A stretch of DNA of 64,000 nt from Phycisphaerae bacterium (GTDB taxonomy: Bacteria; Planctomycetota; Phycisphaerae; Sedimentisphaerales; Anaerobacaceae), in assembly GCA_030608075.1 (NCBI GenBank), contig JAUWIU010000001.1, forward strand, positions 1 through 64,000, in the 5' to 3' direction. Shown one piece after another: positions 9,352 through 17,867 of the stretch. Positions within the stretch are counted from its first letter, which is position 1. Every line of letters begins with the position of its first letter. A program made the translations under genes and the position numbers. The notes under the pieces were generated by a model. It was not told the origin of the DNA, did no database searches, and saw only the letters and a program-made list of their open reading frames with translations.

Positions 9352-10236
9352 ATGCAGAAGTTTACCCTGGTTGGTTTAGGTGAGATTCTCTGGGACATGC
9401 TGCCTGAGGGAAAGCAGCTTGGCGGAGCGCCGGCCAATTTCGCCTATCACGCTCAGGCCCTCGGTGCTCAGGGCGTTGTTGTAAGCTGCGTCGGTGACGA
9501 CCTGCCGGGCAAAGAAATATCGGCTCGACTCGACCAACTGGGGCTGACGCGCGATTATATCGCGCTCGACAAAGAACACCCCACCGGAACCGTCACCGTG
9601 CGGCTGGATAAAGAGGGCAAACCCGATTATACCATTCACGAGAACGTCGCGTGGGATTTTATTCCATCCGACTCGGCGCTCACCGAATTAGCAGGCCGGG
9701 CCGATGCAGTATGCTTCGGTTCCCTATGCCAGCGCTGTGCGGTTTCCCGAAAGACCATCGGCGAGTTTCTGCGGGCTACGAAGCGCGATTGCATTCGCGT
9801 CTTTGACATAAATCTCAGGCAGTCATATTTTGATAGCCAAATCATTCACAACATGCTTCAACTTTCCGACGTCTTGAAGCTCAACGATGAGGAGTTGTCC
9901 GTAGTGGCCGAATTGCTCCGAATGCCCGGTTCGGAGACTGATACTCTTTTGCAATTGACCAACACGTATGCAGTGCGTCTGGTTGTTTTGACCAGGGGAG
10001 CCAACGGTAGCAGATTGTTCGGCCAGGGCAGCGATTGTTCCCACCAGGGCTTCGCCGCAGAGGTCGCTGACACAGTCGGGGCCGGTGATGCCTTCACCGC
10101 CGCCATAACTCTCGGACTATTGCATAACAAGCCTCTTGACGCCATTAACGAACGCGCCAACCGTCTGGCAGCTTTTGTATGTTCCCAGCATGGCGCAACC
10201 CCGAAACTGCCCAATTCGCTGACCGCAGTTGAGTAA
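9352..10236 (+). CDS. PfkB-family sugar kinase (fructokinase-like)
   Basis: The 294-residue protein has the N-terminal GEILWDMLPEGKQLGGAPANFA block of fructokinase-like members of the ribokinase/PfkB family. It ends with the catalytic signature DTVGAGDAF, where Asp246 is the general base and GAGD forms the anion hole. It phosphorylates a sugar or sugar acid with ATP in the cytoplasm. In this operon it could phosphorylate a ketose or a 2-keto-3-deoxy acid from fucose oxidation, but the specificity is not readable. It is the last gene of the plus-strand sugar operon and converges on moeA. The 254 bp between them hold only a short imperfect hairpin (CTCAGCCGA-CAAA-TCGGTGAG) without a T-run. Confidence 0.88.
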   Translation: MQKFTLVGLGEILWDMLPEGKQLGGAPANFAYHAQALGAQGVVVSCVGDDLPGKEISARLDQLGLTRDYIALDKEHPTGTVTVRLDKEGKPDYTIHENVAWDFIPSDSALTELAGRADAVCFGSLCQRCAVSRKTIGEFLRATKRDCIRVFDINLRQSYFDSQIIHNMLQLSDVLKLNDEELSVVAELLRMPGSETDTLLQLTNTYAVRLVVLTRGANGSRLFGQGSDCSHQGFAAEVADTVGAGDAFTAAITLGLLHNKPLDAINERANRLAAFVCSQHGATPKLPNSLTAVE

Positions 10237-10490
10237 GTTCTCGACTCAGCCGACAAATCGGTGAGTTCGGGTAAGATTGAAGAATAATCGATTCTAAAAC
10301 GGTGCTGCCCTTGCTCCCGCCTTTGAAAGGTCAAGACTTCACTTACCGAAGCCAGCGTTGAAGTCGCGCATTTTGACGGTGTAATCCCCCAACCCCACAC
10401 TCGACGAAGTTATGCAGCTGCTTAAACAAAGTTACAAACGCTAACATGCAAAGCCCAGTCAAACAGATTCGCCGCTGGCTTACTCTTCGG

Positions 10491-11666
10491 CTAAATCAGT
10501 CTGACAGCAACGATTGTTCCTTTTTCAATTGCCGCCGTCCCGGCAGGTAGACATATCAGGCCCTGGGCTTCACACAGCGCGCTGATGTGCGCTGAGCCGT
10601 GATACTCGACCGGCTCGGCCTCACCGGCCCGCGGGAACACAACCGGCATCCATGAATCCCTGTCGCTCTTCCTGCTGCGAATACCTCCTGCAAGGGCCGC
10701 TCTGATAGTTACCGCCTTATAATCACAGCCCATGAGCTTATACAAAAAAGGCTTGACTAAAAGCTCAAACAACACAAACGTTGACACAGGATTACCGGGC
10801 AGGCCAAAGCAGTACCCCTTCTCGGATAGGCCGAAGACCGTTGGCTTACCGGGCTTTATGGCAACTTTCTCAAACAAAAGCTCAACATCATTCTGCCTCA
10901 GAATCCCCGGTACCAGGTCAAAATCACCCACCGAGACACCGCCCGAAACAATCACCACATCATTCTCTTCAAAGCCTCTCTTGACAGCACCGTCTATCTC
11001 CGCAGTCGTATCTCGCGCGATGCCGTAATTCCGGGCAACAGCGCCAATGCTCTCAATCTGTGCGGTAAGCTGAAAGATGTTGCTGTTTCTTATTTGCGAT
11101 GGGCCCGGCCTCAAGCTCGGCTCAACAAGCTCATCGCCCGTTGCAATCACCCCAACGCTCGCTCTTTTAGAAACTTCCACCTGCACCTGCCCGACAGAAG
11201 CCAGTACCGCTATTTGCTCCGGCCCGATACGTGTACCTTTTCTCAGAACAATCTCACCTGCCGTGATATCTTCTCCCCTTCGGCATATATTGTCAGCCGT
11301 CTTGGCACCCACAAACCGAACCGAGTTTTCCGTCGTCGTTTCAACATACTCTTTCATAATCACGCAGTCGGCGCCCTCAGGAACGACCCCACCCGTCATA
11401 ATCTTTGCACACTCATTCGCCCCGATTGACTTGTGCGGCACATAACCTGCAGGGATGGTCTCCACAATCGTAAGCTCATTGCCCAAGTCACTGCGCCGAC
11501 ACGCAAAGCCGTCCATCGCAGACTTGTTAAAGGGCGGAATGTCGATATCCGATTCAACATCCTCGGCAAGTATGCGCCCAAGCGCATTGTCCAGACTCAC
11601 CCGCTCGCTCGGCAGTGCCCTGGCCGCCGACATCACAACCTCGTATGCCTTCTCAAACGCAATCAT
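10491..11666 (-). CDS. moeA: Molybdopterin molybdenumtransferase (metal insertion)
   Basis: MoeA inserts molybdate or tungstate into adenylylated molybdopterin. The protein shows PPFNKSAMDGFA near the N-terminus, IMTGGVVPEGADCVI, the MPT-binding SGGVSVGDFD, and GLPGNPVS. I start at the ATG at 11666 (MIAFEKAYEVV), which has GAGG 8 bp upstream. A GTG at 11690, overlapping the stop of the upstream ABC gene as GTGA, is the alternative and would add eight residues. It is the last gene of the tungsten/molybdenum operon, beside the tungstate transporter, so the metal inserted is likely tungsten (inference). Confidence 0.93.
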   Translation of the reverse strand: MIAFEKAYEVVMSAARALPSERVSLDNALGRILAEDVESDIDIPPFNKSAMDGFACRRSDLGNELTIVETIPAGYVPHKSIGANECAKIMTGGVVPEGADCVIMKEYVETTTENSVRFVGAKTADNICRRGEDITAGEIVLRKGTRIGPEQIAVLASVGQVQVEVSKRASVGVIATGDELVEPSLRPGPSQIRNSNIFQLTAQIESIGAVARNYGIARDTTAEIDGAVKRGFEENDVVIVSGGVSVGDFDLVPGILRQNDVELLFEKVAIKPGKPTVFGLSEKGYCFGLPGNPVSTFVLFELLVKPFLYKLMGCDYKAVTIRAALAGGIRSRKSDRDSWMPVVFPRAGEAEPVEYHGSAHISALCEAQGLICLPAGTAAIEKGTIVAVRLI

Positions 11667-11686
11667 AACAATATCCTCAAATCCCG

Positions 11687-12802
11687 TCACTTGCCTGTCC
11701 CGTCATCTTCCCACTCACCGGCAGACCGCGTCCCCTGCTCAACATACTTCACCGCCGAGGCCTTGAAGCTCACCCACACCTTCTTTCCACGCCTAAGCGC
11801 CAGCGCCTTTACCGACTCAGCGGTTATCAGCGCGGCAACTTCAACCGCCGTTCCGGCCCCAATATCAACCACAACTTCAAGCCCAAGCCCGGCAGGTACA
11901 ACGTCCACAATCGTCCCTTCAAAATTATTCCGTGCGCTTGTGTGACTCGGCGAGTTGGCAATGGTAACATCCTCACTTTTGACCATAATAAACCCCTCCC
12001 CGCCCTCACTGTCATTCAGGACCGAAAAATCGCGTCCATCGGTTTTGAACCGTCGCGAGGCAGCCTGGCCCCTCGGGGCTTCCAATCGCCCCTTGAAAAA
12101 ATTCCTGATACCCACAAACCTGGCAACAAACTCCGACCTCGGACGCCTCAAAACCTCCGCCACCGTCCCCGTCTGTGCAATCCTTCCATCCTCCATCACC
12201 GCTATATGCGTACCCAGAGAAACCGCTTCGGTGTAATCGTGCGTCACATGCACTATCGTCCGGCCAGCGGCGTTAATCTTCCGCAGAAGCCCACGCATTT
12301 CAGGCCGAGATTTCACGTCCAGCGACGATATCGGCTCATCAAGCAAAAGACACCGCGGCTCACTCGCCACCGCACGCTGAAGTGATACTCGCTGAGATTC
12401 ACCTCCAGAAAGTGTTGTCGGCATACGCCCTAAAAGCCCGCTGATGCCAAAGTCCTCGCCTAACGACGCCACTCGTTCCTGAATCTGCCGCCTCGAAAAT
12501 TTCTTGCACCGAAGCGGATATGCAACATTGTCATAAACCGTCATATGCGGAAAAAGTGCGCTGTTTTGAAAGACCAGTGCCGTCCCTCGCTTCTGAATCT
12601 TTTCGTTGGTAATATCCTTCCCATCGAGCAATATCTGCCCGGCATCGGGCTGAACAAGACCCGCTATCGTCTCCAGCACAACGCTCTTGCCGACTCCGCT
12701 GGCTCCGAGCAGCACAAAGTACCGGCCCCGCTCAACCTCAAACGATATATCGTTTATCGCAAAAGATTCTAAGGTCTTGCAAACATTTCTAACGCTGAGC
12801 AT
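11687..12802 (-). CDS. wtpC: Tungstate/molybdate ABC transporter ATPase
   Basis: The 371-residue ATPase has Walker A GASGVGKS (33-40), signature LSGGESQRVSLQRA, Walker B LLLDEP and the switch His in VTHD. An added C-terminal part of about 130 residues looks like the TOBE regulatory/oxyanion-binding domain of ModC/WtpC-type importers. It overlaps the permease gene by 14 bp, and its stop overlaps the alternative moeA start. It powers import of tungstate or molybdate with the two genes upstream. Confidence 0.9.
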   Translation of the reverse strand: MLSVRNVCKTLESFAINDISFEVERGRYFVLLGASGVGKSVVLETIAGLVQPDAGQILLDGKDITNEKIQKRGTALVFQNSALFPHMTVYDNVAYPLRCKKFSRRQIQERVASLGEDFGISGLLGRMPTTLSGGESQRVSLQRAVASEPRCLLLDEPISSLDVKSRPEMRGLLRKINAAGRTIVHVTHDYTEAVSLGTHIAVMEDGRIAQTGTVAEVLRRPRSEFVARFVGIRNFFKGRLEAPRGQAASRRFKTDGRDFSVLNDSEGGEGFIMVKSEDVTIANSPSHTSARNNFEGTIVDVVPAGLGLEVVVDIGAGTAVEVAALITAESVKALALRRGKKVWVSFKASAVKYVEQGTRSAGEWEDDGTGK

Positions 12803-13589
12803 CTTGCCTCCCCTTAGCCAAAAGCCGCAGCATCACGAAGAACACCAGACAAACAATTATAAAGAGAACCGCCACCGGCCGGGCGTACTTCAGCCCGAAA
12901 GCTCCGAAGCGTTCATATATCAGTACCGGCGTAATCATCGGGTGATAGGCAATTATCAGGACCGCGCCAAACTCGCTCATCCCCCTTGCCCACATCAAAA
13001 TCAGCCCCGACAGAATCGGCCTTGCCGCCAACGGCACCGAAATAGTCAGAAAGACCCTCAAAGGACTCGCTCCCAGACTAAGCGCCGCCTTTTCGAGACG
13101 AACCGGCACGGCGAGAAAACCGTCACGGGCCGAATTGATAAGAAACGGAATGCTGACAAAAGCCATCGCCGCCATTATGCCCGCGCTGCTGCTGATGAAA
13201 CTGAAACCCATTTTTGTGGCCGCCCTGCCGAGAAAGCTGCTTCGAGCGAGGACGCCCAGCAGCGCTATTCCCGCCGCCGAATGCGGTATCACAATAGGAA
13301 GGTCAATAATGCCTGTCACAAGCCCTTTCAGCGGAAAATCCTTTCTTGCTAACAGGTATGAAAAAGGGATGGCCGCCACAGCAAAGATTAACGTCGCCCC
13401 CATCGAAGTCCACAGGGTAAGCCAGATACTGTTTCTGACTTCATCGTCTCCGGCCGTCTCGGCAAGTTCGGCCAATGAGCAGTTCAGAAACATACTCACT
13501 AACGGCGCAACAATAAACAGCAACACCCCCCCGCCGAGCGCAGCAAACACGAGCGAAAGCGCCCCAGTTCTAAATCCTCGGCGGCTCAC
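12789..13589 (-). CDS. wtpB: Tungstate/molybdate ABC transporter permease
   Basis: The 266-residue membrane protein has six predicted helices and the binding-protein-dependent permease loop EKAALSLGASPLRVFLTI, which couples to the ATPase. It starts at GTG 13589, overlapping the stop of the binding-protein gene by 4 bp (GTGA), and overlaps the ATPase gene at its end, so the three transporter genes are translationally coupled. Assigned to the Wtp/Mod/Tup oxyanion group mainly from its partners. Confidence 0.9.
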   Translation of the reverse strand: MSRRGFRTGALSLVFAALGGGVLLFIVAPLVSMFLNCSLAELAETAGDDEVRNSIWLTLWTSMGATLIFAVAAIPFSYLLARKDFPLKGLVTGIIDLPIVIPHSAAGIALLGVLARSSFLGRAATKMGFSFISSSAGIMAAMAFVSIPFLINSARDGFLAVPVRLEKAALSLGASPLRVFLTISVPLAARPILSGLILMWARGMSEFGAVLIIAYHPMITPVLIYERFGAFGLKYARPVAVLFIIVCLVFFVMLRLLAKGRQDAQR

Positions 13590-14575
13590 CGTTGCCGCCT
13601 CTCTGCCGCCAGTGCAAACCTCTTCAAACTTTCCGGGAGTTTATCGAAGGTATCGGTAGGCGAAGGAACTACCGGCGTCTGTCCGTTCGCCTTTAGAATC
13701 GTCCCACCCTTATCACCATCCAGCAAAAACGTCACAAAGGCCATCGCGGCTTTCCGATTCGGCGCGTTCTTCGGTATTGTAACGCCGTATACTATCGGCT
13801 CGCCTGTCTTGCTGATAAAGGTCCCTGGCTTCTTGCCTGTCACCCGCACGGAAGCCTTCTTGTACAATTGCGCAAACTCCTGTTTCTTCAGATTAATCTC
13901 ATCCGGCAGTACCAGATATCTAAGTTTGTGCTGCTCCGCAACCGAACGGTATATGAAAATATAGTCAATCTCACCGACCTCCAAAAGAGCCAACAAATCA
14001 ACTTCCTTCGGACGGATGTATCTTCGGTCCTTTGCCAGCATCTTCTTTGCAAGTCCCGGCCGATGATAGTATTCTTCCGCCAGCCTTACCACAAGTACAG
14101 CCCTGTACCCGCACGGGTCAGAATTGGCGTCCGACCTGCCGAAGGCAGCATCTTTCCGCAGCAGAATATCGTACCAATTGTCCTTGCTGATTTCGCCGGC
14201 TTTCCTCGCATCCTCGCCCATTGCAATAACCATCTCGTTACTTGCGAACCTGATATTCCAGTCCGCGTACTCATCGACCAAAAGAGTATCTATAACCGTA
14301 TAATCAGCCGACGCCATAACGTCACACCGCCTGTGAAGCTCGGCAATTTTTCGAGCACAGACTCGACTGCCCGCCGCCTCGCGAACAATTTTCACCTTGG
14401 GATAATACCTGTTAAACTCTTCACATATCTGTTTGAACGGAACCGCGAGACTGCCCGCATGAAAGATGACCAATTCCCCTGAAAGCTCGTGGCTCCTTGC
14501 CCCTAACGGTGCTGTCACCGTCAGCAAAAACAAAAAAACAAAAAAAATCAAAACAGCCCGTTCGACTTTCTTCAC
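13586..14575 (-). CDS. wtpA: Tungstate/molybdate-binding protein, WtpA type
   Basis: The 329-residue exported protein has an N-terminal hydrophobic signal (AVLIFFVFLFLLTVTAPLG). It shows the WtpA/ModA binding blocks: IFHAGSLAVPF (first oxyanion loop), EAAGSRVCARKI, DVMASADYTVID, and FGRSDANSDPCGYRA. A length near 330, rather than about 240, and the SADY and DPCGYR motifs place it with WtpA, the high-affinity tungstate/molybdate type found in archaea and anaerobes. The tungstate preference is established for characterised WtpA proteins, not shown here. Encoded 12 bp after the MoeB-like gene. Confidence 0.9.
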   Translation of the reverse strand: MKKVERAVLIFFVFLFLLTVTAPLGARSHELSGELVIFHAGSLAVPFKQICEEFNRYYPKVKIVREAAGSRVCARKIAELHRRCDVMASADYTVIDTLLVDEYADWNIRFASNEMVIAMGEDARKAGEISKDNWYDILLRKDAAFGRSDANSDPCGYRAVLVVRLAEEYYHRPGLAKKMLAKDRRYIRPKEVDLLALLEVGEIDYIFIYRSVAEQHKLRYLVLPDEINLKKQEFAQLYKKASVRVTGKKPGTFISKTGEPIVYGVTIPKNAPNRKAAMAFVTFLLDGDKGGTILKANGQTPVVPSPTDTFDKLPESLKRFALAAERRQR

Positions 14576-14587
14576 AGCTCAAGTTCC

Positions 14588-15412
14588 TCAAAACTCGATT
14601 GTCTGCCACTCATCTTCTAACAAATCGAAGTAAAGCATTTTCTGTTCTTTTGCTGTAATCTTTCCCGTCAGAATCGCTGCACCTTTGGCCGCCATTAAAC
14701 TTGCCGCAGTCGCCGCCGTAAAACCCACGGCCCCAACGTCCTCTTCGATGCCCCTTCCCTGACCCTTATAAACCTTCTTCAGCATCCCGCTTCCGGGCCA
14801 AACCACACCAACCTCGCCGTACCAGGCGGCCACCGCACCATGTACCAGTGCAACATCCGCTGCCGAACACCTCTCCTCCAGGACAAATCGACCTTCAATA
14901 TTATCCAGACAATCAAAGACCAAATCGGCATCCCGCCAAACTGACTCTGCGACTTGCTCCAACGAAACAGAAAAGCCTGTAAATGCAACCGCCCTGTTCA
15001 CCTTCTTTAATCGGCTTTCAGCCTCGTCCACCTTCTTTGCCCCCACCATCTCTTCAGTGGCAAGCAATTGCCGGTTCAAATTCGTCTCGTCAAACACATC
15101 AGGGTCAACGGCAGTGATTTCTCCCACACCCGCACGCGCAAGCTCCTCCAGCAAGCATCCTCCCAGCCCGCCCAGACCCACAATGACAATCTTGCTTTCC
15201 AAAAGTCGCTTCTGACCCTCAATGCCGAAGGCCCCGATGTTACGCTGATATCGACTCGGGCAAATACCAGTGTCCAGAGCAAACCATTCGACAGCCCGAA
15301 GCGGCAGCTTCGTCCGAGATGCTATAGTCGCCGCCTTTTGCAACGCAAGTTCTCCCGACCTTTTCTCGGGAAAGACCCGCTTTAACAGCCCCCTTTCCTC
15401 TTTCGTAACCAT
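14588..15412 (-). CDS. moeB: MoeB/HesA/ThiF-type MoaD adenylyltransferase
   Basis: This E1-like enzyme would adenylate the C-terminal Gly-Gly of MoaD, encoded just upstream. Its nucleotide-binding motif is VIVGLGGLGG, followed by AVDPDVFDETNLNRQ (ATP/Mg site) and DLVFDCLDN. The C-terminal part is shorter than E. coli MoeB and I see no CxxC zinc pairs in it, as in some anaerobe homologues. The ATG at 15412 is preferred; a TTG at 15436 would add eight residues. It could also serve a thiamine-type carrier, but the operon argues for molybdopterin. Confidence 0.85.
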   Translation of the reverse strand: MVTKEERGLLKRVFPEKRSGELALQKAATIASRTKLPLRAVEWFALDTGICPSRYQRNIGAFGIEGQKRLLESKIVIVGLGGLGGCLLEELARAGVGEITAVDPDVFDETNLNRQLLATEEMVGAKKVDEAESRLKKVNRAVAFTGFSVSLEQVAESVWRDADLVFDCLDNIEGRFVLEERCSAADVALVHGAVAAWYGEVGVVWPGSGMLKKVYKGQGRGIEEDVGAVGFTAATAASLMAAKGAAILTGKITAKEQKMLYFDLLEDEWQTIEF

Positions 15413-15470
15413 CACCTTATTTCTCACAACAGACAAAACAACACCGCGACCAAACCCAAAAATCGGCGCT

Positions 15471-15695
15471 TTACCCGCCGCCTATCAGAGGAAATAGCGA
15501 AACCACATCGTCTGCACCCAACTGCGACTCAACTGAGCTGTTTCTTCCGTTAACCAGCAGTATTCCAACTTCTTTTTCTTCAATCTGCAGATGCTTCAAA
15601 AGGTCACGTACCGACCCCCCTTCGGTAACCTCAACCTCACTCTTCTTGAACCGACCCTCTCTGAATGTCGCGAAAAGCCTTACTTCCACCACCAT
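15471..15695 (-). CDS. moaD: MoaD/ThiS ubiquitin-like sulfur carrier
   Basis: The 74-residue beta-grasp protein ends in IGGG, the Gly-Gly tail that is adenylated and thiocarboxylated. The beta-grasp pattern is clear (VEVRLFATFREG at the start, DDVVSLFPLIGGG at the end). Together with MoeB it supplies sulfur for molybdopterin synthase. moaA, moaC and moaE are absent from the window, so early steps must be encoded elsewhere. Confidence 0.9.
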   Translation of the reverse strand: MVVEVRLFATFREGRFKKSEVEVTEGGSVRDLLKHLQIEEKEVGILLVNGRNSSVESQLGADDVVSLFPLIGGG

Positions 15696-15742
15696 ATCTC
15701 TCTTGCCTTCTTTGCCCGTTCATGCCCGAGCCGCAGGTCTTG

Positions 15743-17539
15743 TCACGCAAGACCAAGCTGCGCCAGCCGCTCTTCGGTCGGCACGCCTTTTGCATCCCAG
15801 CCTCGCTCCTGATAATATTCAGGCAGCATTTCCGCCAGCCGGTGCACTTGTCCTTCCTTTGCCCCTGCCAGAATCGGCTCCTCCAGCAGCCGCCTCGGAA
15901 GCCTGTCCTCATCAGCCCCGACGCCTGCTTTCAGATTAAACCTCCGCTCAAGGTTCCATATCCGCTCACCGGCCTCGAGCATTTCCTCGGTCGTCCAGTC
16001 TTCTCCGACGATTGCATTGTACATATCTCTATAATGGTCCGCTCCAAGTGCAAATGACGTGAACAGGCACAGTCCAGTCGAGTCAATCACAGCCGTCAGG
16101 TCTTGCATTCTCTTGACCCAGCCGGCCTTACCATCGACCGAGAATCGGTCCAGTTTTTCCGGTATTCCAAGAATTTCCGGCGAAATCATATAGCCTCTGA
16201 CGTGGCAGCCGCCGCGATTCGACGTTGCGTATTCCAGCCCGTGTCCCTGCACTCCTCTTGGGTCGTAAGCCGGCATCTCCAGCTTCTTCACCGACATCGA
16301 AAGTTCCGCCGCGCCGTAACTTTCCGCCAATCGATAGGACCCCGCTGCAAGCCTGGCGCCAAATCCCTCCCCCGCCCCCATCTTCCGTGTCCATTCCACT
16401 ATCGCTTCGGACGAACCAAACTCCAGTGCCGGCCCATCGATTTCATCAGGCTTGATATAGCCCTTCTCGTAAAGTTCCATAGCGCACGCTATCGTCGTCC
16501 CCGAAGAGATAGTGTCCAGACCATACTCATTGCACCAGTTGTTGGCTCTGATAACGGCAGCCAGGTCGTCGACTCCGCAGTCTGCGCTGTACGCCCAGAG
16601 CGTTTCGTACTCTGGCCCTTCGCCTTGCACATCTCCCACCTTCACCCGTCGCCCACAGGCAATCGGGCAGGCGTAGCACGCAACATTCTTCACAAGATAC
16701 TGCTCGGCCAAAGCCTCCCCGGAGACCTTATCAGCCGTTTCAAAATGTCCCCGCTGAAAATTCCTCGTCGGATATATACCATGTTCGTTAATCACGTTCA
16801 CCAAAGACGACGTGCCGTATGTCGGCAGACCCTTGCCGGTAATGTCGTTTTCCTTAAGCATCTGTCGTACACGCTTGAGCACCTCTTTCGCCGCTTCCGG
16901 TTTGGCAGTTGCCACTTTGCCGCTGCCGCGAACCACAATCGCCTTTAGATTCTTGCTGCCCATCACCGCCCCCACGCCCGAGCGGCCCGCCGCACGGTAC
17001 CTGTCGTTCATTATGCACGCCAAAAGTAACTGCCTCTCGCCAGCCGGTCCAATCGTCAGAACCCGTGCCTTGGCATCACCTGCTTCTTCCAGCAGCAAAT
17101 CGGTCGTCTCGGAAACCAGCTTACCCCAGCACCTTTCAGCACTTTTGATTTCCACCGCATCGTCGTTGACCGATATGTAGCACGGCTTGTCCGACCTGCC
17201 TTGTACAATAATCATATCGTAGCCGGCGCGTTTCAATTCCGCTCCCCAGAACCCGCCCGAATTGGAACAGGCAATAGTACCGCTCAGGGGTGATTTCGTC
17301 ACCACCATGTATCGACCCGATGCAGGCGCTTGTGAGCCGGTAAGCGGCCCGGTCGCGAAAATAAGCTTGTTCTCAGCGCTCAGCGCATCCACCGCCGGGT
17401 CAACTTCCTCCGCCAGGAAATAGCTGCCCAGGCCGCGACCGCCCACAAACTTCTTCGCCAAAGCTATATCCAGCTCTTCTTTCGTAATTTCACCCGTACT
17501 CAGATTTACCCGCAACAACTTTCCACAATATCCAGCCAC
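15743..17539 (-). CDS. aor: Tungsten-type aldehyde:ferredoxin oxidoreductase
   Basis: AOR-family enzymes bind a tungsten bis-pterin and a [4Fe-4S] cluster and oxidise aldehydes to acids while reducing ferredoxin in the cytoplasm. The N-terminus GYCGKLLRVNLSTG, the FVGGRGLGSYF block, GPLTGSQAPASGRY, and the cluster set Cys288-x2-Cys291-x3-Cys295 (ACYACPIACG) are all typical; a fourth Cys is expected in the DSTGLCLF segment near the C-terminus. I start at GTG 17539, which has AAGGAG 6 bp upstream and gives a 598-residue enzyme of normal length, rather than at an upstream ATG (17602). The neighbouring tungstate importer, MoaD and MoeA strongly support a tungsten enzyme. Aldehydes such as lactaldehyde from fucose breakdown are possible substrates (inference). 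Confidence 0.93.
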   Translation of the reverse strand: MAGYCGKLLRVNLSTGEITKEELDIALAKKFVGGRGLGSYFLAEEVDPAVDALSAENKLIFATGPLTGSQAPASGRYMVVTKSPLSGTIACSNSGGFWGAELKRAGYDMIIVQGRSDKPCYISVNDDAVEIKSAERCWGKLVSETTDLLLEEAGDAKARVLTIGPAGERQLLLACIMNDRYRAAGRSGVGAVMGSKNLKAIVVRGSGKVATAKPEAAKEVLKRVRQMLKENDITGKGLPTYGTSSLVNVINEHGIYPTRNFQRGHFETADKVSGEALAEQYLVKNVACYACPIACGRRVKVGDVQGEGPEYETLWAYSADCGVDDLAAVIRANNWCNEYGLDTISSGTTIACAMELYEKGYIKPDEIDGPALEFGSSEAIVEWTRKMGAGEGFGARLAAGSYRLAESYGAAELSMSVKKLEMPAYDPRGVQGHGLEYATSNRGGCHVRGYMISPEILGIPEKLDRFSVDGKAGWVKRMQDLTAVIDSTGLCLFTSFALGADHYRDMYNAIVGEDWTTEEMLEAGERIWNLERRFNLKAGVGADEDRLPRRLLEEPILAGAKEGQVHRLAEMLPEYYQERGWDAKGVPTEERLAQLGLA

Positions 17540-17608
17540 AATCGTCTCCTTGAATAAATTTTCAACAGTACCGACTTTATGTTCAAACCAACCGACTGTC
17601 AACGCTCT

Positions 17609-17800
17609 TTACTTAAAGCACCCAAGCTGACAGTTGCATATCTTTATTTTCTGCTTGTTGCAGATGCGCCCTATCTCAGATACGTGTATCTCCAGTTCTC
17701 CCGCTAACCGAAATGCCTCGCCACAGGAAAGCTTCTTTACGCCCTTAACCTCCATTGCCTCTTCGATAACCATCTTAACACGTTCCGATTCGTCGCTCAT
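17609..17800 (-). CDS. Small Cys-rich protein of unknown function in the W/Mo operon
   Basis: The protein has 63 residues from ATG 17800, or 81 from an upstream GTG at 17854; the start is uncertain. It is helical and charged, with SCGEAFRLAGELEIHVSEIGRICN resembling a small helix-turn-helix unit, and ends in the compact Cys cluster CNCQLGCFK. It sits between fdhA (67 bp upstream, or 13 bp if GTG 17854 is the start) and the AOR gene, so it is co-transcribed with two pterin-metal enzymes. The Cys tail could bind a metal or cofactor intermediate, or the protein could be a regulator. I do not recognise a named family. Confidence 0.65.
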   Translation of the reverse strand: MSDESERVKMVIEEAMEVKGVKKLSCGEAFRLAGELEIHVSEIGRICNKQKIKICNCQLGCFK

Positions 17801-17867
17801 TTTCACCCGTCTTTCGCTGCGTATAAAACTAACCCTGGCCGGCATTTTTAACACAGACAGCCTAATC

